A stretch of 64,000 bases of DNA. Source: Inonotus obliquus. Its lineage: Eukaryota > Basidiomycota > Agaricomycetes > Hymenochaetales > Hymenochaetaceae. The translations under genes were made by a program, and so were the position numbers. The stretch is taken from NCBI GenBank assembly GCA_032164295.1, contig JAJHTX010000004.1, positions 3,118,640-3,182,639 of the forward strand. The letters run 5' to 3'. The notes beneath the pieces are model-generated. The model saw only the letters and a list, made by a program, of their open reading frames with translations, searched no databases and was not told the origin of the DNA. Each line of letters starts with the position of its first letter. Positions within the stretch are counted from its first letter, which is position 1. This document shows, one piece after another, positions 10,703 to 22,500 of the stretch.

Positions 10703-12886
10703 ATGAATTCGCTCTACTACGTACCGTTGTTGTCTCTTCAGGAGTCATTAGCAGTACCTGTAGTTGCAGGGCTGGTATGTGCTACTCTTGAGTGAGGTAT
10801 ATCTTCTGAATACTGACTGGTTTTTATCCTCAGGTAACTTATTTCATCTATAAGAAGCTCGAAATACAGCCATCGAGTCCTATCACTACTGCTGCGCTTC
10901 TCCTTGCTTTCCCGATAGCCTCGTCTGCATTTCTTCTCAACCATTGTTCGAGAGTGGTCTCGATAATTGCTGGCTTCTTTATCTTCCACTCTACTTTCCT
11001 GTCAAGCCTTGTGCTGTATCGAGTGTCCCCATGGCATCCACTCGCAAAATATCCGGGGCCACTTCTTGCGAAGGTCTCGCAGTTGTGGCTTGCGTATGGA
11101 ACTGCGACAGGAAAGTGGCACGACAAACTAAAGGAACTGCACGCGCAGTATGGGCCATTCGTGCGCATCGGTAATTCGGCTGCGAAGTTGTATATTGTTG
11201 AATTTAGTGCCACTAATATGATTCGTGCAGGACCCAATCAACTCTCTTTCGTCGATGCTACACTCATCCCGAAGATAATGGGTTCTGATGGAATGCCCAA
11301 AGGCCCAAGTATGTTTCCCGGAACATTTATCACCCCATTATCTCCATCTTATGAGGTTTATGACAGTGTTCGATGGCGCACGCATCCCACACGTTCCCGC
11401 AAACGTCGTAGCTATCCGTGACCTTACAGAGCACACCCAATTACGAAAGCCATGGGCGAAAGGCTTGAGCTCTGCCTCTATAAAGGAGTACTCACCGACT
11501 ATCGTCAAGCGTTCGTTGCAGCTCGCGGAGAAGCTCGACGAGTTTGCAGAGAGAAATGAAAGCGTTGACCTCGTGATGTGGATGAGTCGTTTCGCCTTTG
11601 ACTTCATGGGTGACATGGTGTACGTGAAATGCGTCAGTGAGCTTTTCTAAGTGCTCATGGTCTCGCCTTCTAGATTCGGAGGTGCTTTCGAGCTGATGAG
11701 CGAGGGGGACACAACAGGTATTTGGGGTATGATTAACGAGCAGATGAAGTATGCCACTATGCTCCTCTGCATCACAGTCAATCTTTGCTGATCACCTCCT
11801 AGAGCACAAGCGCTGCTGCAACGTCTTCCATGGTCGGTTCATATCATGCATAAGCTCCCATTTGTGGTTGCCGCCATGGCGAAATTCACGAAGTTCGTCA
11901 ATACTTGCGTAGCGAAGCGAATGGAGCGGGGACCGAGACAGAAGGACTTGTTCTATCACTTGGCTAGCGAGGATGTTGAATCCCCGGCGAGTCGTTTGGA
12001 AAAATCAACCATGCCTTTCGGTCAAGGTGGTGATAAGCACGCCCTCGCGCTCCTCCGGGAAAACTGCAAGGTCGCGGTCGTTGCGGGGTCCGACACTACT
12101 GCTACGACGCTCAGTAACGTGTTCTATTACTTGTTGACGAACAAGGATGTTCTTTCGAGGCTGAGGAAGGAGTTGGATGAGGCCTTCCCTCCTGGGGAAG
12201 GTGACCCATTTGATTTTGCAAAGCTTTCGGAATGCACTGTTCTGAATGCCGTGATGTGAGTGAGGTTACATTTCCCATCATTCTTTTCGGTTGACTGATT
12301 GATTTTACCCGGTGCGTGATAGAAACGAGACGCTGCGTCTGCAACCGCCCGTCCCTACCGACTTGCAACGCGCCCCGGCTGCAGGATCAGGAAGTAAGCA
12401 GATCGGAGAACAGTACGTCTTTCGTTATTAATATTGCTGCTTCATTGTTCCATTCTGATGCACTGGTAAAGCATTCTACCCGAAGGCACGTCAGTCAATA
12501 TTCCACCATACGTGCTTCACCGGCAGGCCCGGTATTTCTCTCCGATGCCTGAAAAGTTCTGGATTGATCGATGGCTCCAAGCTCCGACCTCCGGCTCCAA
12601 ATCGAGCTCGGATACAGACCCGACCTCAGCACCTTCTCCACACTTTATTCATGATACCTCTGCGTACATTCCCTTTGCCTATGGCCCAGCGAACTGTGCC
12701 GGTAAAGCTCTTGCGCTCTCCGAGATCCGATCTGTCACTACGCTTCTGCTGCAGCGATTTGATGTTGAACTCGTTGAGGAACTTAAGGACAAGTATGAGA
12801 AAGAGGGACAATGGGAGCGCGAGATTAACAGCTTTTTCGTTTTTAGGCTTGGAGAGTTGAGGGTGTCGCTGAGGAGAAGGTCGTAA
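10703..12886 (+). CDS. Cytochrome P450 monooxygenase
   Basis: Eight exons: 10703-10774, 10834-11170, 11231-11308, 11367-11619, 11674-11748, 11803-12255, 12323-12412, 12472-12886; all introns GT-AG and in phase, giving 590 residues. P450s are heme enzymes that oxidise small hydrophobic molecules, normally at the ER with a reductase partner. The N-terminus has hydrophobic segments (to about residue 95) followed by HPLAKYPGP, the proline-rich hinge. The I-helix AGSDTT is near 366-371, the K-helix ExxR (NETLR) near 424-428, a PEKFWIDRW aromatic-region motif follows, and the heme loop FAYGPANCAGK has Cys528. All key residues are present, so it looks functional. VRIGPNQLSFVD and GMPKGP resemble agaricomycete P450s of the CYP67/CYP5037 sort, but I cannot fix the family or substrate. 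No biosynthetic neighbours are seen. Confidence 0.95.
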
Positions 12887-13147
12887 ACATTATATCAATA
12901 GCCAAAACACAGCCTGATGTATTTATGTAGAATGTGTAATCTACATGAGCGATAGCAAACAGTACTACAAGACAAGCATCGGAGACGTGACAAGAGAATC
13001 CAAACAACTGCGGTATTTAGGTCAAGACTTTGAGCCAGCAACATTCAAACACCATTCGCAAAAAACGTCTGAGCATCAAGAGGAAAAAAATGTATGTGAA
13101 GGACAGAATGAATCAAAGTTCTCCGGAGACCTTCATGATTGTCTTGT

Positions 13148-14707
13148 TCATCCATCCTCCTCGCTGACTTCCTCAATAATTTCTTCCGCTTTCTTCTTCC
13201 TTGAGCTACTCGGCTTCTTAGCCTGATTCTTAGACGGCGGTTTGGCTTTTGAGTTGGGTTTGGCCTTCGACTCGGCTTTGGCCTTAGATGCGGGCTTTGT
13301 AGAAGGTGGCCTAGCGGCTTTTGCTTTCGCTGCGGTCTATTCACGGGAAATAAACAAGTTAGTTCACGGTAAATAATATTAAATGATACGAGAGTACCTT
13401 CTTGGGTTTCTCCGCCTCATCTTCGTCTTCCTCAGTGGCAGACACCTTATCAAGCTCGTCCCCGAGGTCTTCACCTGATTCTCCTGCGTCATCCTAAGGA
13501 GCGAGCATGGTCGTTAGTACATCGCAACATTTTCAAGTTATATGAAGTACCTTCGCTTTTTTCGCTTTACTAGTTGTTTTCTTCTTAGGTGCAGCCTTCT
13601 TCTTCGGTGCTGAAGCCTCTTCGCCATCAGTCCCGTCTGATGCCTGGCAGAGAACATTGTAAGTTGGGGAGGACCGGAAAAGAAAGAAACGGACGTACCT
13701 TTATCTCGGCCTTCTTACGAATGCGTTTCGCTGCAGGTTTCTTTTCTCCATCTTCATTATCGTTCTTCTGTCATGAAGTAGCAAATTAAGCCAACGAAAG
13801 TCAATGTTTCTAGGTATCATCGTGCACGAACCTTTGCAATTCGCTTGCGAGGTGCAGCCTTCTTCGGCTTTTCCTCGCCATCGCCTTCTTCTTCCTCGAT
13901 ATCAGATTTCTGAGAAAGACATATTAGAATGTAACGAAGGGGGTGGTTTCAGTTGTACCTTGACGCGCTTCCGAGCGGCTGGCTTCTTTTTGGGTTTCTC
14001 ATCATCCTTCTCTTCCTCCCCATCTTCGTCCTTCGCATCCTTCATTAGCGCCATTCATAAATCAAGAGAAAAAAAAGACACACCCTAACCCTCTTCTTCG
14101 CCGTTTTCTTCTTCTTTTTCGTTTCTCCATTCTCTTCCTCGCCTGATTCTTCAGGCTTTTGAGCGCTCTCGGGTATGTCTGCCTCATCCACATGACCATC
14201 TTCGTAGGCCTTGCGGACTTTATCCTGGTATGTTTCAGGGATTTCATCAAAGCCATCGAGATCCGCGGGGTCCTCGAATGACTTTTTCATGTTGCTAATG
14301 ATACGCTCTGTGACACAGCCCCAGTGACGCCATGCACTGTTTATCGAGGAGTGGAAGACCCGGTTGTTAATGGGAGTTCCCAACAGGCTTCACAAGAGAA
14401 AAAACGTACAAGGACGTGTTTCCTCGAAAATCCACAATAGAACCTAAGCGCAGCTCGCCTTTCGTGATTTTAGTTCCTGAAAGACGCGTCAATCGTCTTA
14501 ATTCACGCGACAATACACAGAATGACCCACCTTTGCATGGTTTTGGGCCTGGTAATTTTGAAGGAAGGACGTGAGCAACGCGCCTAGTGAGAAATGATTC
14601 GAAGACGGGAGAAAGAAAGTAGGAGTACCTTTACACTGAGCTCTGGCTGATGGAGCGATTTCAAGGCGGTAGCCCGACTTTTTCCCTCCGCCTTCGTCGT
14701 CAGACAT
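13148..14707 (-). CDS. PARP-type zinc-finger protein with Lys-rich repeats
   Basis: Ten minus-strand exons: 14629-14707, 14531-14548, 14410-14476, 14084-14336, 13959-14039, 13832-13909, 13699-13767, 13551-13643, 13398-13493, 13148-13336; total 340 residues. The first ~85 residues match a PARP-type zinc finger, which binds DNA breaks: YRLEIAPSARAQCKG, PKPCKG, TKITKGELRLGSIVDFRG and AWRHWGC, with ligands in the CKGPKPC and HWGC motifs. The second Cys ligand sits in an 18-nt microexon. No WGR or catalytic PARP domain follows; instead five consecutive phase-0 exons each encode an acidic run followed by KKPAAxKR-like basic residues, and the C-terminus is KPxSKAK-rich with an acidic tail. Probably a nuclear, chromatin or DNA-damage associated protein. 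This stand-alone arrangement is known in fungi; a precise role is not assigned. Confidence 0.9.
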
Positions 14708-16395
14708 AGTTTCTTTCTGCGTTTTTGGTTGAAAATTTCGTGATGGTGAGTGGGGAGATGTTGGTTGGTTATGACGGTGGACGCGTCGCGGCACAAGAGC
14801 CACGGATGATTTGGTAAGACGCTCCCACGACTATAAAGAGACCACCTACCACAATATTAATTGTGCACAGGACACCACAATTTCAATTACAGCTTGCTGC
14901 TCTTGCTGGACAACCTTCTCTATCGATGTCGAGTTATTTGTTCACATCAGAGCTCATGCTCAACCTAGTTCTATCCTCATTCTGCATCCTATGGCTCGAA
15001 CGCCATTGCGCTTATATGTCAGCCGAAGCTTTTCCTTTCCGCTTCGGTGAAAGTCTTTGTTCCTGCATTGGCCAGCAACGCCGACTGTCGGATTTCCGCC
15101 GGAATACAGAGGTTTCCTCCTTCATTAGAGACAGTCACGGGAGCAGAGAAGCTACGACGAAAACTTGAAGGTAACCTTGAGAGTGGATGGCAATATCAAG
15201 GTGAGCTCTTTCGTGTCTTCCAGCTGCTTTCAGGCAGAGGACCAAGCAGTGAAGCACGCGTACCTTTTATGGGTGCTGAAGGTCGTCCACTACCTGAGGG
15301 GAAGCTGGCCGTGATCATGAGCGCTGCGAAGTTGCGGTCCGTATTTTTGATAATCTCTATTTGGAGCCGAAGATCGTATTTTGCAAACGCCTTACTCATG
15401 ACTCATATTGATCTTACCACCATCCAGATAGTCATTGGTCGCAATGTATGGAATCTCGCAAACGATTCCGTTGAGAGTAGTAGAGTCGCTTCTGCGACTT
15501 GAATGCAAGTCTGGAGCAATACCAGGGCATCGACTTACCGTGCCTCGAATCCGAATTCTTGTCGTTCGATCGCGTGGACGACTGGGGCGAGTTCTCGAGG
15601 TTGTATGTACCTCTCTAAACATTGAATCCCAAAACGCGACTATACCACGGGTCCCCTATAATGAGTTGACCTGATCCCACGTCATGATATTATATACTAC
15701 GTATCGGGGGGAATCTCATGAACTTCCTAGGTTACACATACTCCGACGCCTTTCTCTCCCCCGACCCAAATGGTTATTCTGATATGCCGTTGAACTGGTC
15801 AACTACTGTCAACGTTCCCTGGTCCTGAAAGAACTACGTGCAATACAGCAATAGTGTTCAATAAGAACCGGACACTTCTCACCAGTCGAAAAGAGATCTC
15901 TTCGCATTCTGACGAGCAACGACATGAACTTGCTCCATCAGGATGTGACCTGGACGCCCAGTTATGCAGAACCAGCGATCTCGTGTGCCACAAATTCGCG
16001 CATACCTTCTAGTTCTTGGTGGCTTTGATCAGGAAGCAGCCACATATCCTCGATGGGAGGCGGTTTCCTGATTCAATCGCACTGAGACTATGTGCTTGTA
16101 GTTCGTAGCTCGTGTAACATGTTTTCTATTGTTATTTACTTTAGAAAGTATGTCAATCTTCCTCACATCAGGAACAAAGAACAAGCGTCGATCAGTGTCT
16201 ATTACATAATATGCTTAAAATGGAGAAATCATTGTTCATTGTTTTGTGGTGGACGTTGCAACGAACCACAGTTATTGTTCTCTTGCCAAAAACACCTCAT
16301 TCAGAAAAATGAACGCAGTCGTGGCCATTTCGCATCTCTTCCTCCTACTTTCACGTTCCCTTTCAATTCCTTCTTCTCTTTCAGTGCTGCGCTGA
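14708..16395. other. Intergenic DNA, 1.7 kb
   Basis: The left part is the promoter of the minus-strand PARP-finger gene. A plus-strand open frame at 15047-15502 (151 codons, containing KLRRKLEGNLESGW) has no recognised domain or convincing partner exons; I cannot decide whether it is coding. A pyrimidine-rich stretch at about 16325-16390 precedes the next gene and may be its leader. Confidence 0.4.
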
Positions 16396-19300
16396 ATGCT
16401 TGCCAGCACTTTCCTCGTTTTTCTTTCGTTTTTCGGCGCTTCAGTCGTCGCTCAAGACACACCGTCGGTCGTGTGCATTGCTGGCCAATGCGTGCAGGGT
16501 TTCACAAACTTGACTCGTGAGTGGTCATTGCTGCCGTGGCTGCACGCGTACTTATGTGATTCGCACAGTGGGGGCGACGTTGAGCGCGCCAGATGCATCA
16601 ACGAACCTGCACTTGCTTCCTGGGCAATACACCGAGTCGACTAATCCACAGCTCTTGCACTCCTTGCTAATCTCAAGCTCAGCATCGGTCTCAGGGTCTG
16701 CCGGTTTTCCGAACAGCTCCACTATCTCGCTGCCTTTGTCAGTACAACTACAACCCGGCTTCGCCTTCTATTCGTCTGTAAACTACTCTGGAGCGGCGAG
16801 TTACATTCCACTACCGACGAGCGCCGACGCGTCGAACGTGACGACGCCTTTTAATGGAGGTTCTTTTGTCCTGTCGTCAAACACTTGGGCCGAGCTTTCT
16901 TCGTCGAATGGAAGGATCATACTCTGGGACGCATCGCCTGATGTATCACAATTACCGGGATCTCTTACCACCCTCACGCTCTCACAGCTTCAAAGCAGCT
17001 CATGTAGCTCCGCCTGCTCAAGTGGCGGTGTGTGTACCTCTCAAGGATCGTGTGCTTGCCTTCCGGGCTTTACAGGTTCTTCGTGCGAGGCTTGCCAGAG
17101 TGGCTTTTTCGGTCCCAATTGCCAGGCATGTCCCAGCGATTGTGAGATCTGCGACGATGGGATCAATGGGTCGGGCGTTTGTCTGAAAACCAGGAGTGAT
17201 ACTCAGGATTGCAACTGTTTGAATGGGCAATGCGCGGGTGACGGCTCGTGCGTTTGCAACGCAGGATGGGTGGATAGTTCAAACGGAACCAGGTGTGCAT
17301 CTTGTGCAGACGGTTTCTTCTTGAGTAATGACGGATCATGTAAAGGCAAGTGATATTGAGCTCAACGTCCCTCTCCCATACTTACCCTTCTCCAGTCTGT
17401 GAACTCGGTTGTGAAACATGTGCGGACTCTACTGGAACGTGTACTGCCTGCAAGAGTGGGTTTACCCTCTCCTCAACGGACTCGACGAAATGCAACCCAC
17501 CCACCAGCTCGACAAGCACGGGAACAGTTTGTCCCGACGGTTCTTTCTCTAGCGGCACCGAGTGTTCCCCATGCAATAGTCTCTGCACCACCTGCACTGG
17601 TCCGGGTGCGAACGACTGTGTCGTTTGTGGTGCAGGGCGGTACCAGTTCAATGGCGCTTGTGTATCTGTTGACGGTTCTGGTGTATGTCAGACAGGACTG
17701 ACAAGTGGTAACGGTTTTGTGGCGGATAATAACAAGAGAGAATGCGAGGCATGCCCAGAGAAGTGTACGGCCTGCGGAATTGCCGGTTTCAGTATTGCGA
17801 GTACCATCGATCAAGTTAGATGCACAGCCTGTCTCCCCGGCTTCGTATTGAGTAACGGAGAGTGCGTGGAGAGTTGCCCAAGTGGTACATTTCTCGATCC
17901 AAGGGATAATCTCACCTGTACGGCATGCTCGTCCTCATGCAGTACTTGTGCGGGCTCTGCGGGCACATGTCTCACGTGCTCGAATAATCTCCTCGCTTCC
18001 TCCGGATCTTGCGTTTCGTCTTGCTCGTCTGGATCATTCTCTTCATCAGGCGCCTGCTTGCAATGTCATCCAGACTGTGCAACATGTTCCGGTGGATCTT
18101 TCAGCCAGTGCTCAACCTGCCCTGCCTCGCGACCTGTCCTTTCGAATGGACGCTGCTTGCCAACGTGCGCGAAGAATGAATTTTTTGATACCTCGAGCGG
18201 TGGAGGACAATGCAGGGGTTGTGATGGCTCTTGCGCGAGTTGCTCTGGACCCGGAAGCTCAAGTTGTTTGAGCTGCTCGGACGGCGGGAGCGTTGTTAGG
18301 GGAGGGAGATGCGTATCCGCGGCCTGCACGGGTAGCACCAGCGTAGTTAACGGCTTGGGGGCGTGCCTAAGTGACCTTGTTGCCATTCCTCAAGCCTCTG
18401 GAACAGGCACTGCCTCGGCACCGCTACCCACTATCACCGGCATTGATACACCAACTACGCCTTCTTCCGGTGGCTCGGGTCTTGAGTGGTGGCAGATTTT
18501 ATTGATGGCCCTCGGCTGTGCGTTTATTCTGCTTTGTATTGTGCTCTGCTGGCGGAGACGCGCGAGAAAGAAGCGCGCCCAGCGCACTCAAGAGTTTGCA
18601 CGTGCGAAGAGGCTCGATGATGGATTGACATGGCGGGAGAAGGTCGTGCGATTTGGCGAACGTCTGTTTGGTCACACGCTTGGAGAACGCGTTTTAGGGA
18701 CACGTAAACCCACAACTGGTCCTATTGCATTGCAAGATGTTGGTCCGGGTGACGACAAACAACGCGAGTCTAAGAGGATGCGGGAGCGGGATCTGGAAGA
18801 GGCGAGGTATGAAAGGGATTTTGACAAGCTTCTTGACGGATACGCTTACTCTCGCCGGCAAACATCGAATACATATGACGAACGGTCAAGATACCTCGCG
18901 AACGTACATGCGGACGCTAGATCACAGTCATCAAGGTCAAGGTCAAGGAACTCGAAGCTGAGAAGAGAGCGAAGAGGAAGGGAATTGGATAGAGATGTTG
19001 ATTTGAATACGATGTCTGACGAGTCGATGTACACTTATGTCACGGGACAACCACGTCGAACCGCAGACGCGCGTCAGCCAATTCGTTCGGGAGCTGGTCC
19101 TATACCTGCTGCTTCCCTTGACTTGCACGCGCGGGACCTCGAGCGCGAATATGATCGGCGAGCTTACTTGAATCGAGATAGGGGTCTCGACCGAGGTCTT
19201 ACATCTCGTTTCTCTGCATCGTCTTACTCGGACTCCAGTTATCGGGCTCCGCCTCTTCGTGACCGCCAACACAGTCCAGGCTCGAGGACACCTACGCCTG

Positions 19301-19536
19301 CGCAGGAGTACGCCTTGTCTGTCGTGGAGCGTGAGCATAAGCGAGGGAAGAGCCCACTTGGTCGGACGGATCGTTCGCCTTCTCATCGTCTTATTGATCT
19401 CGATGATTCGCATGATGTATACGCTGGAAAAGGCAATGGTGGACTGGGAGGTGGTAGAGGCGAGTATTGGATTCGCCCGACACATACCGGCAATACGTCT
19501 TCGAGTGGTGGATCGAGGAACCCTTTCCGAAGATGA
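16396..19536 (+). CDS. Cysteine-rich (EGF/furin-like) single-pass membrane protein
   Basis: Three exons, 16396-16516, 16569-17345 and 17396-19536, encode 1012 residues. The second intron has GC-AG ends. A signal peptide (MLASTFLVFLSFFGASVVA) is followed by a Ser/Thr-rich region with potential N-glycosylation sites, an EGF-like module (GGVCTSQGSCACLPGFTGSSC) and a long series of furin-like CxxC repeats such as CEACPEKCTACG and CHPDCATCSGG. One membrane span (WWQILLMALGCAFILLCIVLCW, about 664-686) is followed by a highly basic WRRRARKKRAQR stop-transfer and a ~325-residue Arg/Ser-rich tail. The layout (secreted cysteine-rich ectodomain, one span, long cytoplasmic tail) suggests a cell-surface or wall-sensing protein; no kinase domain is seen, and ligand and partners are unknown. 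The frame is intact. Confidence 0.9.
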
Positions 19537-22500
19537 ACAAGAAGTTAATTGTGGCTCTATTCTTCCTTCTGATGATCTGGACTCCGGCTTATGATGGACC
19601 GATTTGACCCGTTACACGCATCACACACACATCACGGATCCTCGTTGCATTTGTTTATTAACCTGTTTGCAAACCCTGCATTTTTTTCCTTGTTATGACT
19701 TTGTCTGTGTATGGCTGACTCTCACTAATAACTATTCCACTTGTTACTGTATTCACTCGATCTTTGTTTGATTTATTCTTATTGTATCGGTACTTCTTGG
19801 AGTGCTACGGATGATAATGCCATTAGATAGGCTTGGGTCTAAACGAATCTATGGTCGTTGAATCTCTTCTCGAGTAGAAATAAGACGAAAGATGTGAATG
19901 TTGACCTTAATTGCACAGAATTATCGTGGGTTACTGAATCGCCGAGGTAGAGCCGGCTGGACAAAGGGATACATTCAAGACGAAGATGTACGGTAGCAGT
20001 TGCGTCCTAATCCTACGTCATTGACGAACATGAGACTATCCAAGTTCTCTGGCATGGGTATCAACACCGTGAGTGGTTTGCGGGTGTTGAACGGCTTGGG
20101 TGACGGACGGGAAGACGTACACTGTGTATGTATAACAATATCGGAGATAGCAGAGGTAATCTACGAACTTATGACATGGCGCTTTAATTTCGATAACAAG
20201 AGGATGAGCGAAAGATGTTTATAGATTGAAACCTGTGAGATAGATGATGTTTAAGTCGTAGAGACCATATTTGACTGTTTACCCGGACCGTCCCTGCAGT
20301 ATCGTGAATTCTTACATCTGCATCTGGGAAGAGTGGAGCAGAAGTTAAGATTAAGATTCGACTTTGTATAGAATATACGATGTTGGTAAACTTGAGGGGT
20401 GACAGAGACCGTAGAGACAAGGCACACATGTGGGAACAGGAAATGGAAGAATAACAATCTTTCATTGTACTTTATGCTTACCTTGAAAGCTCTGAGATCG
20501 TCTTTTGAGGGTGATACTGCGGTAGCAACGACTTGAATGGTTTTGCTGCGAGAAAGTAAGGCTAGGCGACTATAAGGTACGTATGGTGGAGCTGCTGCGA
20601 AGCACGAGTATCATTTAGCTAAATGGACGAAAGGCGCTTTTCGTAAAGCGTTGAATATGCATATAAAAATATGTATGCCTTAAACCTTGAGAACTTGAGT
20701 CTCTTTAGTTATTTATTTCGCGTAGCTACGTACGTTCAAGAGTAAGTTCATGGTCGCATATCTCCATAAAGGAAAAGGCGCAAATCAAGACTAGAATGAC
20801 GGATCGTATCATGTCCTCGTAACCTACTTTACATCATTCCCGAACAATCGCGGAAAGAGGGGGTCTTTGGTATTGTCAAGTTCTTTCTGCGGGAATATGC
20901 GAAGTTGTGAAGTCGCGAAGTGAGCCCAAGGCAACGCGTGTGTGTGGTTGTGGCGTCTGGGCGGACCGGTTACGGTAGGCATGGTGTTATTGTAGTATAA
21001 GTTGAGGTTCGGACGAAAGTGACGGCGCAAAGTCGCCGTTCTGTACGACTTCTGGAAAGTTAAAATCAACTTTTCAATTCGATCCTGTCAATAGACGCTA
21101 GAATAGAGATATTTGACAAGTTCATACGATTCAGAGAAACTAACGGATGAGATTGCTACTTTATTCAAATACTGTTATAATGGACACGAACCATATGGCA
21201 ACCAATCGACGCTGAGTTTGAGACCGTCCTTGGACAGAGAGGAGTTTTCTCGTCTCTCATCTCTATGTGCTATTCTTATTTATAGCTTTCTTGACGTCTT
21301 GGGATACTAGAAGCGAGTTTGATGTGGCTTGGCTTTCTGTCTTTGGAGTTTTGTCCATTCCGTCTGAACGCGCGATGGTTCAATATGTCGACAGTTGGGG
21401 GGAGAGTGGATCTAGATGCTGGTTAACTCCAAGCGAGCGCCTATGTGGCAAGCGTAAAAATGACATTAGGACATCAGTTGTACTTCGTTTGTGTTGACAA
21501 ACGCAGGGAGGCATATGCTCGAAGTGTACTATTATTCGAAATTGACGTAAAAGGAGCCCGACGAAAATAGGCGGGGTGAGGGAACGCCTGCCTGGGAGAC
21601 AGAACTAAGTATGATTATTTTGTCTGATGCGGCAATGAGAATGAAGGCGTTGGACGATCGTGATGGACAGTCGTTCCGAGATTATTGCGCAGATCGTTCG
21701 GGTTGGATTGAGGCGCACGAGCGGACACAGTGCGTAGTTAACCGAACAATTATTGATGTAATCCATCCGCATCGCGAACCCAGATATCACCATATCACCG
21801 AGGGAGGCTGAACGATAGAAATAGATCCTCGTTCCGAGTTGCCGGTGGTGAATCGGCGAGTACTGGAACATCCCCTAGTCGGAGAGTTGGACTAGTCCTC
21901 TGCTCGGAGATACGGGTGGAGCAAGGACAAGGGTGTGGCTTGTTGCCGTCCTGTCTTGTGAGGAAACAGTCGAGAAGACGGATAGAATGACATCTGCGGG
22001 GAAATATGCGCACCGAAGTTTATGCAACATGTTCGCGCGGCGTGCGCACGTCTTACTCCATCTCGACAATCCTGACCTCTTCGCATCTTCCATCCGGACG
22101 GACGCAGGAACTCGGACATCACGACGGAAAGTTGAAAATAGAAGCTGCGGGAAGAAAGGCCCTCGTTTGGGTTAAGCTTGTGAGGTCTCGAGAAGCGCTG
22201 AGGGACTTCGGATGTTTGCGATTGGGGTGTTCGGTGCTTGGTTTGTATTAGTGTCAGGAGACGACGGGTTCGCTGTACGATGCGCGGAGAAACGGCGCTT
22301 GCTTTCTGGTTGGTATCGGAGTTAAGGAAGAGAAGGTTTCCTTTGAGAAGGATCGATTATTGTGCGATTGGATGAAAGGCGGGACGGATGAAGTGAACGT
22401 GACCAGAATGAGTCCCGATAAACATTACAATTCATTTTGAGCGATGTTAGTCATCGATCGAGTGTGATGGTGTCGGTACTTTCAGCTGAACTGTGAACTA

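Noticed and set aside
14081..14095. CCCTAACCC at 14084 as an interstitial telomere repeat
   Set aside because: It is a single unit inside the coding sequence of the PARP-finger gene and explained by its codons and splice donor.
10703..14707. Secondary-metabolite gene cluster around the P450
   Set aside because: Neighbours are a repeat element, a PARP-finger protein and a surface protein; no backbone synthase, transporter or tailoring enzyme is present.
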